Below are positions 26,274-35,405 of a stretch of 64,000 bases of DNA, one piece after another. Source of the stretch: Furfurilactobacillus curtus. GTDB lineage: Bacteria > Bacillota > Bacilli > Lactobacillales > Lactobacillaceae. Within the stretch, counting starts at the first letter, position 1. Every line of letters starts with the position of its first letter. The stretch covers positions 256,277-320,276 of the forward strand of contig NZ_BQXO01000003.1 of the NCBI RefSeq assembly GCF_045862785.1. The letters are read 5' to 3'. Below the pieces are notes generated by a model. The model saw only the letters and a list, made by a program, of their open reading frames with translations. It did no database searches and was not told the DNA's origin. The position numbers and the translations under genes are program-made.

Positions 26274-28109
26274 TTACTGTTTTAAATGATAGTTGTAGGT
26301 TGAAACGATGATGTTTTCGCGTGAATTCAATACAGACCTTAACCGTAAACTTGTTTGGTTATGCAAAATGTTTTGCCAGGGTCGTCGTGGTACAAACTGC
26401 GGGACCAAAACAGTCGTCGTATAATTACGCTCAGCCGCTCGTTTGGCAATAACATCACAGAAACGCAAAACCGGCCCAGAAACGGAGCGATACGATGAGT
26501 GAATATCAACGAAACGGACGTTAGGAAAATCCCGTTTAAATTCCGTGACGGTTTCTTTTTCCTTATTTGGATTTTGATCGAAGGACACGTGCATCGCAAT
26601 GACGTAGTCTCCAATTGATTCAGCATAGTCAATCGCATTTTTGGTAACTCGAGTAACGTTAGAAACCAAAACGATCACGGTCGCACCATCGTAGTGATGA
26701 GGAGCTGTTTCAATATTTTCGGCAACCCTTAATTGTTCAGCAACCGTTTTGTAATGCTGATGAATTTTATGAAAAACCCACATAAGCAAGGCCATCACCA
26801 GCGGGTAAGGCCAAACATTGCCAAAACGAGTCACAAATAAGAAAATCGCAATGGCTGCAGATATGAATGCCCCGACAAAGTTAATAAAGGCTTTCCCTTG
26901 CCAAAAGCCAGTCTTCTCTCGACGCCAATGAATAATCATGCCTGATTGTGATAACGCAAATGGGACAAAGACCCCGACCGCATAAAGCGGAATTAGCAAC
27001 GTCGTCTGAGCATTAAAAATCACGATTAATGCAATCGCACCGGCGGCCAAGGTGATAATTCCGTTGGAATAGCCTAGTCGATCACCGCGGTCCATGTAGG
27101 CATGTGGCAGGTTCTTATCCTTAGCCAAGTTAAAGGCCAGAATTGGAAACGCTGAAAACCCAGTGTTAGCTGCAACGGCCAAAATCATCGCAGTGGCTGT
27201 TTGTAACAAGTAATACATCAAGCCGTGACCAAAAATGCCGACACCAATTTGTGAAAGCACGGTTTGAGTCGCCATCGGCTTAATCCCTAACCAGTAGTTG
27301 ATAAAGGTGATCCCCCCGAAGAAGAACGCAAGAATCGTGGCCATGATGGCTAATGTCGCCGCTGCATTATTCGTTTTTGGTTTCTTGAAGTTTGGCACCG
27401 CATTACTGATTGCTTCCACCCCAGTCAATGAAGACGAACCTGAACTAAAGGCTTTAATAAAGAGTAACGCCGTCATTCCTTGGACGGGAGCCCCGACTGC
27501 CGCAGTGGCATGATAGGTAATTTGACCAGTCACAATATTATAAATTCCCACGATAATCATGATTAAAATCATGACCACAAAGAAATATACCGGAATCGTC
27601 AAGAAGTTGGCTGATTCACTCATACCACGCAAATTCAGCGTCATCACAAATAACACGATAACAATCGAGATTGCTACTTGATGATGATATAAGGCTGGAA
27701 TTGCTGAGGTGATCGCTTCGGTACCTGATGTTACCGAAACGGCCACGGTCAGCATGTAGTCCACCAATAAGGATCCACCAGCCACTAGCCCAGCTGGACG
27801 GCCCCAATTAGTCGTCGCAACCACATAGGCGCCCCCACCTGATGGGTATGCGTGAATGATCTGTTGATAAGACAACGTGATCGCCAACAACAAAATGAGG
27901 ACAATGCCGGCAATTGGTAAAGAAAACCAAATAGCTGCTGCCGATAATGTGACCAACACCGTGGTGATCTGTTCAGTCCCGTACGCAACAGAGGACAATG
28001 CATCTGATGAAAGCAACGCCAAGGCCTTAAATTTGGTCAGTGCCTGACCGCCTTCATCCAAAGTTTTTAGCGGTTTACCAATGAGCAATCGCTTTAAATA
28101 CCGCCACAT
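26274..28109 (-). CDS. kimA: KimA-type potassium importer (APC superfamily)
   Basis: 611-aa membrane protein closely like Bacillus subtilis KimA in motifs and length: FKALALLSSDALSSVAYGTEQI near residue 27, YPSGGGAYVV, DYMLTVAVSVTSGTEAITSA, KAFSSGSSSLTGVEAISNAVPNF and AANTGFSAFPILAFNLA. About 12 membrane segments are followed by a C-terminal cytosolic domain from about residue 455 (VIVLVSNVTRVTKNAI, VDIHSSYRSV), which in KimA binds c-di-AMP and inhibits transport. The likely function is high-affinity K+ uptake; an amino-acid permease is the alternative. DarA, another c-di-AMP receptor, is encoded at 41202-41531. Confidence 0.85.
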   Translation of the reverse strand: MWRYLKRLLIGKPLKTLDEGGQALTKFKALALLSSDALSSVAYGTEQITTVLVTLSAAAIWFSLPIAGIVLILLLAITLSYQQIIHAYPSGGGAYVVATTNWGRPAGLVAGGSLLVDYMLTVAVSVTSGTEAITSAIPALYHHQVAISIVIVLFVMTLNLRGMSESANFLTIPVYFFVVMILIMIIVGIYNIVTGQITYHATAAVGAPVQGMTALLFIKAFSSGSSSLTGVEAISNAVPNFKKPKTNNAAATLAIMATILAFFFGGITFINYWLGIKPMATQTVLSQIGVGIFGHGLMYYLLQTATAMILAVAANTGFSAFPILAFNLAKDKNLPHAYMDRGDRLGYSNGIITLAAGAIALIVIFNAQTTLLIPLYAVGVFVPFALSQSGMIIHWRREKTGFWQGKAFINFVGAFISAAIAIFLFVTRFGNVWPYPLVMALLMWVFHKIHQHYKTVAEQLRVAENIETAPHHYDGATVIVLVSNVTRVTKNAIDYAESIGDYVIAMHVSFDQNPNKEKETVTEFKRDFPNVRFVDIHSSYRSVSGPVLRFCDVIAKRAAERNYTTTVLVPQFVPRRPWQNILHNQTSLRLRSVLNSRENIIVSTYNYHLKQ

Positions 28110-28124
28110 TTTGAAACTCCCTTT

Positions 28125-28148
28125 GGCAGGTACAACATTGCACCTACC
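28125..28148. other. 24-bp imperfect palindrome in front of kimA
   Basis: GGTAGGTGCAAT-GTTGTACCTGCC on the minus strand pairs at 10 of 12 positions and ends 16 bp before the kimA start, just upstream of the AAAGGGAG ribosome site. It could be an operator or an mRNA hairpin. I do not recognise the binding protein. Confidence 0.4.
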
Positions 28149-28208
28149 TTCTATAAATTAAAGTTACTGACAACGACATTTGCGTCACAAATTTCTCGCC
28201 CACAAACG

Positions 28209-28238
28209 TCAAAAAAGCCAGCAATATTCTGCGGCTTT
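28209..28238 (-). terminator. Terminator-like hairpin upstream of kimA
   Basis: Minus-strand AAAGCCGC-AGAATATT-GCTGGCTTT followed by TTTTTT. It lies about 100 bp upstream of kimA and 185 bp after the groEL terminator, so it is either a second groEL terminator or an attenuator in the kimA leader. The stretch 28239-28421 between the two shows a TTGACA hexamer but no complete promoter, no riboswitch I can recognise and no gene. Confidence 0.6.
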
Positions 28239-28421
28239 CAGCTAACTTATCTTACACTAGATTTTGCATAAAGGCCATGTGAAAAATTAGTGTCAAACAA
28301 GTCATTGTTGTCGAACACTGATAAGCAATAGAAACAATCGTAATTAGATATTCCCTTTCGACTAAATTAAAAGGTGTTAGACAAGAGCTAGTCCAAATTA
28401 AACAGATTACGTGATAAATGC

Positions 28422-28464
28422 AAACAAGGTGCTCAACCAACTAAAATTGGTGAGCACCTTGTTT
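28422..28464 (-). terminator. groESL terminator
   Basis: 14-bp stem AAACAAGGTGCTCA with TGAGCACCTTGTTT around a short loop, 40 bp after the groEL stop. Confidence 0.85.
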
Positions 28465-28503
28465 ATTAAACAGTCTTAATCAATCAACGGTTGGCGTTTT
28501 AGC

Positions 28504-30135
28504 CTACATCATACCGCCCATTTGAGCAGCTTGAGCAGCAGCTGCTGCATCAGCACCGTTATCCTGCTTTGGTTCTTCAGCCACAACGGCTTCGGTCGTT
28601 AATAATAAGGAGGAAACGGACGCAGCATTTTGCAAGGCTGACCGTGTTACTTTGGTTGGGTCCACGATCCCAGCATCAACCATGTCCACCCAGTCATCAG
28701 TTGCAGCATTGTAACCAATCCCTGGTTTCTGTGACTTCAGCTTTTCAACGATCACTGAGCCCTCTTTACCAGCGTTTTCAGCAATCTGACGCACTGGTTC
28801 TTCAAGCGCACGCAGAACAATATTAATTCCCGTTTGAACGTCGCCTTCTTCTTCCAATGCAGCGACTGCTTCGATAACGTTAACTAATGCAGTACCACCA
28901 CCAGAAACGAAGCCTTCTTCAACTGCGGCTCGCGTCGCATTCAACGCATCTTCAATCCGGTAACGACGTTCCTTCAATTCGGTCTCAGTTGCAGCACCGA
29001 CGTTAATTCGGGCAACCCCACCAGATAACTTAGCTAAACGTTCTTGTAACTTTTCTTTGTCGAAGTCTGAAGTCGTTGCTTCTAACTCAGTTCGAATGTT
29101 GGCAACCCGTTCGTCAACGTCGGCCTTGTTACCAGCGCCTTCAACGATCGTCGTGTTATCTTTGGTAACAGTAACTTTACCAGCTTGACCCAACTGTTCG
29201 ACAGTCGTGTCTTTCAAGTTCAAGCCGAGGTCGTCAGTAATCACAGTACCACCAGTCAAAGCAGCAATATCTTCCAACTGCGCTTTGCGCCGATCACCAA
29301 AGCCAGGGGCCTTAACAGCAACGACGTTAAACGTACCACGCATCTTGTTCAAGACTAACGTTGGCAATGCTTCACCAGTAATGTCATCAGCGATGATCAG
29401 TAAAGCACGGCCCTGTTCAACAACTGATTGCAGTAATGGCAAAATGTCTTGGATGTTAGCAATCTTCTTATCCGTGATCAAGATGTATGGGTTATCCAAG
29501 TCAGCTTCCATCTTGTCATTATCGGTAACCATGTATTGACTCATGTATCCACGGTCAAACTGCATCCCTTCAACTACATCCGAAGTAGTCTCGATCCCCT
29601 TAGATTCTTCAATGGTGATAACGCCATCATTGCCAACCTTTTCCATTGCGTCAGCAATCAATTCACCAACTTCTGGATCTGCAGCCGAAATCGAAGCAAT
29701 CTGAGCAATGTCTGACTTAGTTTTGACGTCGTGGCTCATCTTGTGTAAAGCATCAACGGCTGCATTGGTCGCTTTTTCAATCCCTGTCCGGATCCCAACT
29801 GGGTTGGCACCGGCAGTCACATTCTTCATGCCTTCGTTTACGATGGATTGTGTGAGCACCGTAGCAGTTGTCGTCCCGTCACCAGCGATGTCATTAGTCT
29901 TAGAAGCAACTTCAGCAACCAACTTTGCACCCATGTTTTCGAAATGGTCAGCCAATTCAACTGCTTTAGCAATCGTTACACCATCATTAGTGATGGTTGG
30001 TGAACCATAACTTTGTTCAAGTACAACGTTGCGACCTTTTGGTCCAAGTGTGGTTTTAACCGTGTTCGCTAATTTATCAACCCCAGCAAGCATTGAGCTG
30101 CGGGCATCTTCAGAAAACTTTAGATCTTTAGCCAT
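28504..30135 (-). CDS. groEL: Chaperonin GroEL
   Basis: 543-aa subunit of the 14-mer folding chamber. MAKDLKFSEDAR start, TLGPKGRNVVLE, ATP-site GDGTTTATVL, the hinge EEGFVSGGGTALVN and the C-terminal AAAQAAQMGGMM tail are all typical. The start at 30135 follows GAGGTGG; an ATG four codons upstream overlaps that site. It follows groES by 60 bp and is controlled by the CIRCE operator of the operon. Confidence 0.98.
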   Translation of the reverse strand: MAKDLKFSEDARSSMLAGVDKLANTVKTTLGPKGRNVVLEQSYGSPTITNDGVTIAKAVELADHFENMGAKLVAEVASKTNDIAGDGTTTATVLTQSIVNEGMKNVTAGANPVGIRTGIEKATNAAVDALHKMSHDVKTKSDIAQIASISAADPEVGELIADAMEKVGNDGVITIEESKGIETTSDVVEGMQFDRGYMSQYMVTDNDKMEADLDNPYILITDKKIANIQDILPLLQSVVEQGRALLIIADDITGEALPTLVLNKMRGTFNVVAVKAPGFGDRRKAQLEDIAALTGGTVITDDLGLNLKDTTVEQLGQAGKVTVTKDNTTIVEGAGNKADVDERVANIRTELEATTSDFDKEKLQERLAKLSGGVARINVGAATETELKERRYRIEDALNATRAAVEEGFVSGGGTALVNVIEAVAALEEEGDVQTGINIVLRALEEPVRQIAENAGKEGSVIVEKLKSQKPGIGYNAATDDWVDMVDAGIVDPTKVTRSALQNAASVSSLLLTTEAVVAEEPKQDNGADAAAAAQAAQMGGMM

Positions 30136-30195
30136 GTGAATTTCCACCTCAACTATTTTTTATTTCGTCTTTATTTACGCAATTTAGGTCGAAAA

Positions 30196-30480
30196 TTATT
30201 CAACAATTGCGACAATATCTTTTTCATGGAGAACTAGGTAATCTGCACCGTCATAAGTCACTTGGGTCCCGGCGTACTTGTCAAACATTACTGTGTCGCC
30301 TTCCTTAACGGATGGTGCAACAGAGTCACCGTTGTCCAATACACGGCCAGCACCGACAGAGATAACTTTTCCAGTCGTTGGTTTTTCTTGCGCATTACTT
30401 GCCAAGACAATACCGCCAACGGTTTGTTCTTCTTCTTCAGAAGCTTGTAAAATAACACGATCTCCTAATGGTTTTAACAC
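30196..30480 (-). CDS. groES: Co-chaperonin GroES (GTG start)
   Basis: 94-aa heptameric lid of GroEL. The sequence begins (M)LKPLGDRVIL and has the mobile loop EEEEQTVGGIVLAS and the C-terminal VLHEKDIVAIVE. The GTG at 30480 is placed behind GGAGGGATTAAC; longer readings run upstream through the operator. First gene of the heat-shock operon. Confidence 0.97.
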   Translation of the reverse strand: MLKPLGDRVILQASEEEEQTVGGIVLASNAQEKPTTGKVISVGAGRVLDNGDSVAPSVKEGDTVMFDKYAGTQVTYDGADYLVLHEKDIVAIVE

Positions 30481-30518
30481 GTTAATCCCTCCAATAATTT
30501 TCGTTGAAATAAACGCTT

Positions 30519-30545
30519 TTAGCACTCTTAATGTCTAAGTGCTAA
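30519..30545. promoter_or_regulatory. CIRCE operator (HrcA site)
   Basis: TTAGCACTC-N9-AAGTGCTAA, matching the CIRCE consensus TTAGCACTC-N9-GAGTGCTAA at 17 of 18 bases. It lies just after the predicted transcription start of groESL, the standard place for HrcA repression. Confidence 0.95.
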
Positions 30546-30556
30546 CAACAAGGTCT

Positions 30557-30585
30557 ATAATAACCATCCCCGATTCTGAATGCAA
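30557..30585 (-). promoter_or_regulatory. groESL promoter
   Basis: TTGCAT (30585-30580), 17-bp spacer, TATTAT (30562-30557) on the minus strand, 12 bp upstream of CIRCE. Confidence 0.8.
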
Positions 30586-30606
30586 GGCTTTTGGTCAAAC
30601 TTAGTC

Positions 30607-30640
30607 AAAAAAATTAGCAGCCCCGGACCCACACTGCTAA
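30607..30640 (-). terminator. Second terminator after rex
   Basis: TTAGCAG with CTGCTAA around a 13-nt GC-rich loop, followed on the minus strand by TTTTTTT. It insulates groESL from rex. Confidence 0.75.
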
Positions 30641-30685
30641 TTGATAGCTGTCAACAAGGCATAAGGATTAAGCTGGGCGATGCTT

Positions 30686-30722
30686 AAAAAAACGTCAGTC
30701 ACTTCGCAAAGCAACCGACGTT
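30686..30722 (-). terminator. rex terminator
   Basis: AACGTC-G-GT with AC-T-GACGTT and a following TTTTTTT on the minus strand, 35 bp after the rex stop. Confidence 0.85.
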
Positions 30723-30756
30723 CATCCTTTTGTATTCAGCTAATAATCACAACTGT

Positions 30757-31416
30757 TTATCCTTGTTCACCCTCAGTTGGTAGAATCTCAGCATAATGAT
30801 CAATGAAATAAATGAGTGTCTGTAATTCATTAGTCAAATCAACGTTTTGAACCCGCACTGAGTCAGGTACAGACAAGCGACGTGGCGTAAAGTTCAGAAT
30901 CCCCTTGATTCCGGCCTTAACCAATTGTTCCGTCACATCCTGTGCTGTACGTTCTGGAACGGTTACGATGGCGATCGAGATTTGCTGATCCTGCAATTGA
31001 CGGCCCATTTCTGATAATGGATAAATTGGCACACCACTTTGAACTGTGTTTACGATATTGTCGTTAACATCAAAGGCTGCGCTGATACGAACATTGCTGT
31101 TTTGATGAAAATTAAAGTTCAATAATGCATGGCCTAAATTCCCCACCCCAACTAATGCAACATTGGTCAATTGATCTTGATTCAGAATCTTTTTAAAGAA
31201 CTCAATGAGCTTTGCAACATCATAACCGTAGCCTCTTTTGCCGAGGGCACCAAAGTATGAAAAGTCGCGACGAATAGTTGCAGAGTCGACTTTAACCGCC
31301 TCCGATAACTGGGTTGAAGAAACGCGGGTCTTATCCGCATCCAATAAAATGTTTAAATAACGGTAATAGATCGGCAGCCGTTTTGCTGTCGCACGTGGAA
31401 TTCGTTGTTCGGCCAC
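30757..31416 (-). CDS. rex: Redox-sensing transcriptional repressor Rex
   Basis: 219-aa repressor that leaves DNA when NADH binds. The winged-helix domain spans residues 1-80 (SSTQLSEAVKVDSATIRRDFSYFG, GKRGYGYDV), followed by the Rossmann fold with GVGNLGHAL and a swapped C-terminal helix. It controls fermentation genes in Gram-positives. Three TTGTGAA half-sites around its own promoter suggest autoregulation. Divergent from the ABC-F gene; the groESL operon lies downstream. Confidence 0.96.
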   Translation of the reverse strand: MAEQRIPRATAKRLPIYYRYLNILLDADKTRVSSTQLSEAVKVDSATIRRDFSYFGALGKRGYGYDVAKLIEFFKKILNQDQLTNVALVGVGNLGHALLNFNFHQNSNVRISAAFDVNDNIVNTVQSGVPIYPLSEMGRQLQDQQISIAIVTVPERTAQDVTEQLVKAGIKGILNFTPRRLSVPDSVRVQNVDLTNELQTLIYFIDHYAEILPTEGEQG

Positions 31417-31450
31417 GACGGTTCACTCCTTTTTGTTCGATTAGTATCGC

Positions 31451-31535
31451 TTGTGAAACTAATGTGTAGACCAATTATAGCATAGGGTCACTTATTGTGA
31501 AGTAAATTTCATTCTTTTATCTGTTTCTTTCACAA
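31451..31535 (-). promoter_or_regulatory. rex promoter with three Rex-like half-sites
   Basis: -10 TATAAT (31479-31474) and -35 TTCACA (31501-31496), 16-bp spacer, minus strand. Rex half-sites TTGTGAA occur at 31451-31457, 31495-31501 (over the -35) and, inverted, 31529-31535. None forms the full TTGTGAA-N4-TTCACAA operator. The remaining gap up to about 31746 holds an isolated TATAAT (31653-31658) and nothing else I can name. Confidence 0.6.
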
Positions 31536-31746
31536 AGTTTCTTGCCGTTTGGCTTAATAAAATCCTGATTTACCTTGATCTGAAAGCTTTTGAATCGACT
31601 GTCTTTTTCCTAAAACTTCGTACTGTTGATATTAATTAAAATCACGAACTTTTATAATCATCGTCATTAATCCTTTACCAACCACTTGTTTCACAAGCTC
31701 AATCAGCGCAGCCGCTTGGTAACCCATGCCGCTTCATTGCTCGACA

Positions 31747-31755
31747 TGTTAGAAT
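31747..31755 (+). promoter_or_regulatory. Extended -10 promoter of the ABC-F gene
   Basis: TGTTAGAAT (TG-n-TAGAAT), 43 bp before the ATG at 31798; no clear -35. Confidence 0.5.
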
Positions 31756-31797
31756 GGTAGTTATGAAATCGTTTGATGAGTGAAGGAGTTTTCGACT

Positions 31798-33738
31798 ATG
31801 TATGTTCTCCAAGTACAAGCAGTCGCACGTCGTTTCGGCGCCGATACCTTATTTGAAAATGTCTCTATGACGGTTGAAGATCACGCACGTGTCGGCTTAG
31901 TTGGTCGCAATGGCGCTGGCAAATCAACCTTATTAAAAATGATTGCAGGCTTAAATGAACCTGATGCTGGCACCATCTCCACTGGTAAAGCAGTTACGGT
32001 GGGATACCTCCCCCAAGATGCCGGGCTAACTTCAAATAATACTGTCTGGAACGAGATGCTCACTGTATTTAGTTTACAGCGTCAACAAGAACATCGATTA
32101 CACGAATTAGAAGCGCTGATTGCGGATCCCACAGCAGATCATCAAAGTACGACTTACCACCGTTATTTAAGCGAATATGATCAACTACAACAAAATTTTA
32201 GCGACCACAATGGTTATGGCTATCAAGCCCTGATCCGCGGTGTCTTACATGCCTTTCACTTTGATGAAGATACGTATGATCGCAACGTCACGCAATTTTC
32301 AGGTGGTCAAAAAACACAGCTAGCCTTAGCAAAGTACTTATTGCAGCAACCAGACTTACTGATTTTAGACGAACCGACCAACCACTTAGATATTCAAACC
32401 CTATCTTGGCTGGAAGATTATCTTAAGGGATATCCCGGAGCTGTCCTGATTGTCTCTCATGATCGATACTTTCTGGACCATGTGGTTACGACTATTTATG
32501 ACATGAACCAAGGCACCCTCACTCACTACAAAGGAAATTATTCTGCTTATCTACAACAAAAAGCAGCGCGTATCAAAACACAACAACGTGCGTTTGACAA
32601 ACAGCAAGCCCAAATTAGTGCATTGGAAGACTTTGTTAATAAAAATATCGTGCGCGCCTCTACAACAAAACGAGCACAGGCCCGTCGCAAACAATTAGCC
32701 AAAATGGATCGCCTAGAAGCACCAAAGGATGATGATCGTTCAATTCGCATTCGCTTCCAGCCTGAGCATGACAGTGGCAAAGAAGTCTTGAAAGTTGCTG
32801 ATTTGCAGATTGGCTATACTGCCGAGATGCCATTAGCGAATCATATTGACCTTAACGTCATTAAACAGCATGCAGTCGGTATTGTCGGACCAAATGGCGT
32901 TGGTAAGTCGACGCTTTTAAAAACAATTTTATCGCAGCGACCAGCTTTAGCAGGCACGATCAAAATTGGAGCCAATGTCACCATTGGTTACTACGATCAG
33001 GAACAAGCCGTTCTCCATGATGAAAAGACCGTTTTAAATGAAATTTGGGATGACCATCCAACCATGGCAGAACGTGAAATTCGAACACTATTAGGCAGTT
33101 TTCTGTTCACTGGTGATGATGTTGCTAAACCTGTTAGCGCATTAAGTGGGGGTGAACGAGCGCGGTTGTCCTTAACCAAGCTGTCACTCGATCACGACAA
33201 TTTCTTGATTCTAGATGAACCCACCAATCACTTAGACATCGATTCACGAGAAGTGCTTGAAGAAGCGCTCAATGAGTTTATGGGCACCGTCTTATTCGTC
33301 TCACATGACCGTTACTTCATTAATCAAGTCGCAACCGAAGTCGTTGAACTATCTGCTAGTGGTACGCGCTGGTTCGAGGGTGATTATGATGACTATCAAG
33401 CTGCCTTGAGTCAGCAAACCCCAAGTGAGCTTAATCAACAACCCACGACTAACGCTGCTAACACGGCCTACCAAGCTAGCAAAGCCGACCTACGTGAGCA
33501 GCGAAAGCATCAACGCTTAGTCGACACATTGGAAGAACAGATTGACCAACTAGATGCCGAAATACGTCAGGTCACCACCACAATGCAAGCGCCTGAAAAC
33601 GCAGCTGATATCGGGAAGCTGACCGATTTACAGCATAAACTAGACGCCCTTAATCAAGAAAATGAAACAATCGAACAACAGTGGACAGTGGCCAGTGAGA
33701 CGTTGGAACAATTTAACCAAAATCATCATTTAGATTAA
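31798..33738 (+). CDS. ABC-F family ATPase (YdiF-like ribosome-associated factor)
   Basis: 646-aa soluble protein with two ABC domains and no membrane segments. Walker A motifs GRNGAGKST (near 37) and GPNGVGKST (near 360), signatures FSGGQKTQLAL and LSGGERARLSL, and Walker B LLILDEPTNHLDI twice. The linker between them (residues about 240-320, rich in KRAQARRKQL) is the ribosomal E-site arm of ABC-F proteins; a C-terminal coiled coil follows from about 560. Domain order and motifs fit B. subtilis YdiF. These factors resolve stalled ribosomes; a resistance role cannot be inferred. The start is chosen for its AAGGAG site. Confidence 0.9.
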   Translation: MYVLQVQAVARRFGADTLFENVSMTVEDHARVGLVGRNGAGKSTLLKMIAGLNEPDAGTISTGKAVTVGYLPQDAGLTSNNTVWNEMLTVFSLQRQQEHRLHELEALIADPTADHQSTTYHRYLSEYDQLQQNFSDHNGYGYQALIRGVLHAFHFDEDTYDRNVTQFSGGQKTQLALAKYLLQQPDLLILDEPTNHLDIQTLSWLEDYLKGYPGAVLIVSHDRYFLDHVVTTIYDMNQGTLTHYKGNYSAYLQQKAARIKTQQRAFDKQQAQISALEDFVNKNIVRASTTKRAQARRKQLAKMDRLEAPKDDDRSIRIRFQPEHDSGKEVLKVADLQIGYTAEMPLANHIDLNVIKQHAVGIVGPNGVGKSTLLKTILSQRPALAGTIKIGANVTIGYYDQEQAVLHDEKTVLNEIWDDHPTMAEREIRTLLGSFLFTGDDVAKPVSALSGGERARLSLTKLSLDHDNFLILDEPTNHLDIDSREVLEEALNEFMGTVLFVSHDRYFINQVATEVVELSASGTRWFEGDYDDYQAALSQQTPSELNQQPTTNAANTAYQASKADLREQRKHQRLVDTLEEQIDQLDAEIRQVTTTMQAPENAADIGKLTDLQHKLDALNQENETIEQQWTVASETLEQFNQNHHLD

Positions 33739-33825
33739 GCACCCGTTCAACAGATGTCTAGTGATTCACAAATTTTACCAGTTACGAAGTTTTTAGACTC
33801 AAATGATTCAATCACTCATTCGACC

Positions 33826-33872
33826 AAAAAAGGATGAAATCTCGGAGTAAATCCGTGGTTTCATCCTTTTTT
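33826..33872. terminator. Bidirectional terminator between ABC-F and tsaD
   Basis: AAAAAAGGATGAAA and TTTCATCCTTTTTT form an inverted repeat around a loop with an internal CGGA/TCCG pair; A- and T-runs at both bases serve both convergent genes. Confidence 0.9.
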
Positions 33873-33889
33873 GCAAGAAACGGCGATGA

Positions 33890-34936
33890 CTATGCTTCCA
33901 CACCAGCTGCCCAAGGAAATTCTAGACTTGGATCAGCGTTTAAGGTCATGTCTGCTCGAACACCTTGTGCCAATGCCACATGTGCCGCGGCCCCAACCAT
34001 AGCAGCATTATCGCCACACAGAGCCAATGGTGCCGCCACTAATCGTGTGTTGGGCACCACTTTAGGCAATTGCTCGCTCAAAGCTTCGCGAAGACCATGG
34101 TTGGCGGCCACACCGCCTGCTAAAACTAATTGTTGCACGGGATAACGTTGCACAGCCGCTATCACCTTGCCTACCAACACATCCACCACACTGGCCTGAA
34201 AGCTCGCCGCTAGGTTTTCTCGATTTAGCGTTTCGCCACGTTGATCCGCATTGTGAACCGTGTTAATAAACGCACTTTTAAGACCACTAAAGCTAAAGTC
34301 GTAGTTGGCTTCGTGAATCATCGCCCGTGGAAATTTAAATGTATCTTGACCTAAATGAGCCAGACGATCCAACTCTTTACCAGCAGGATACGCGATGCCA
34401 AGCACGCGGCCAACCTTATCATAAGCTTCACCAGCTGCGTCATCTCTCGTGTCACCAATGATTTCAAATTCATTGGCCGCTTTCATGTACACGATTTGGG
34501 TGTGACCACCGGAAACAAGTAACGCTAATAATGGAAACACCAATGGCTCCACATAGCGAGCCGCATAAATATGACCAGCCATATGATTAACCGGAATTAA
34601 CGGTAGCTCATGAGCAAAAGCAAATGTTTTCGCAGCAGTCACCCCAATTAGTAATGATCCTACCAATCCGGGTCCATAAGTTACGGCAACCGCCGTCAGC
34701 TCGGCTGGTGTGACTTGTGCTTCAATAAGCGCTTTTTGAATGCCGATCGTAATTTCCTCAATGTGGTGGCGGCTAGCCACCTCAGGAACAACACCGCCAA
34801 AGCGTTGGTGGCTCTTGATCTGGGTGGCTACAAAATTGCTTAAAATGCGGTTGCCATTTTCGACAACCGCCACACTGGTTTCGTCACAACTAGTTTCAAA
34901 AGCCAAAATCAATTCACGTTCATTTGTCTCCAACAT
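33890..34936 (-). CDS. tsaD: tRNA t6A threonylcarbamoyltransferase TsaD
   Basis: 348-aa enzyme that, with TsaB and TsaE, puts the threonylcarbamoyl group on A37 of ANN-decoding tRNAs. ASKHA fold with FETSCDETSVAV at the N-terminus, the metal-binding HMAGHIYA, LLVSGGHTQIV and GGVAANHGLR. The start at 34936 has AAGGAG and gives the normal length. It overlaps the preceding acetyltransferase gene by 17 bases, the last in the tsaB-rimI-rimI-tsaD chain. Confidence 0.96.
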   Translation of the reverse strand: MLETNERELILAFETSCDETSVAVVENGNRILSNFVATQIKSHQRFGGVVPEVASRHHIEEITIGIQKALIEAQVTPAELTAVAVTYGPGLVGSLLIGVTAAKTFAFAHELPLIPVNHMAGHIYAARYVEPLVFPLLALLVSGGHTQIVYMKAANEFEIIGDTRDDAAGEAYDKVGRVLGIAYPAGKELDRLAHLGQDTFKFPRAMIHEANYDFSFSGLKSAFINTVHNADQRGETLNRENLAASFQASVVDVLVGKVIAAVQRYPVQQLVLAGGVAANHGLREALSEQLPKVVPNTRLVAAPLALCGDNAAMVGAAAHVALAQGVRADMTLNADPSLEFPWAAGVEA

Positions 34937-35405
34937 GATGCTCCTTTCGGATGAGTTGCATAATCTGTGCATCTTCAACCGGTCGATTATAATAGCGCTT
35001 TCGCGTTGCAATTTTGCTGAATCCCAAACTTTGATACAAGCCGATTGCTGCTCGATTGTGCACTCGAACCTCGAGCGTAACAACCGTATTTTTAGGTAGT
35101 GTTGTCAGCCACTGCAAAATAAGCTGTCGACCAATCCCATGACCTTGCCAATCCTTAACCACGCCAACATTAGTCAACTCGGCTTCATCAATCACGAAAC
35201 CACCGCTGAGAAATCCCACCGGTTGATTAGCCACTTGGGCGAGCCAATATTGACTCGTCGGCGCTACAAGATTTTCGGCAATCACGGCCAGTGGCCATGG
35301 TGCCCCCGTTGTGTAAGCCGCCTGAGCGAGCTCAAAAATTGTTTTTGCGTCAGCTAATGGATCAGTTGGTTTAAATACAGTCAATTGTGCCCTAGCTTTG
35401 GTCAT
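34920..35405 (-). CDS. GNAT acetyltransferase, RimI-like (second copy)
   Basis: 161-aa N-acetyltransferase. The acetyl-CoA loop is GVVKDWQGHGIGRQLILQWL (near residues 85-104), followed by TLEVRVHNRAAIGLYQSLGF. RimI acetylates ribosomal protein S18. The start ATG at 35405 lies inside the end of the first copy, with no strong ribosome site, so translation is likely coupled. Which of the two copies acts on S18, and what the other acetylates, is not visible. Confidence 0.88.
   Translation of the reverse strand: MTKARAQLTVFKPTDPLADAKTIFELAQAAYTTGAPWPLAVIAENLVAPTSQYWLAQVANQPVGFLSGGFVIDEAELTNVGVVKDWQGHGIGRQLILQWLTTLPKNTVVTLEVRVHNRAAIGLYQSLGFSKIATRKRYYNRPVEDAQIMQLIRKEHHVGDK

Noticed and set aside
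28110..28421. ydaO-type c-di-AMP riboswitch in front of kimA
   Set aside because: I looked for the conserved aptamer segments and could not see them; only a terminator-like hairpin and a palindrome are visible.
31653..31658. TATAAT as a second promoter for the ABC-F gene
   Set aside because: No -35 at an acceptable distance (nearest TTGATA leaves a 21-bp spacer) and a better extended -10 lies closer to the gene.
33834..34145. 103-codon plus-strand frame
   Set aside because: It overlaps the terminator and the conserved end of tsaD on the other strand, and has no start signal.
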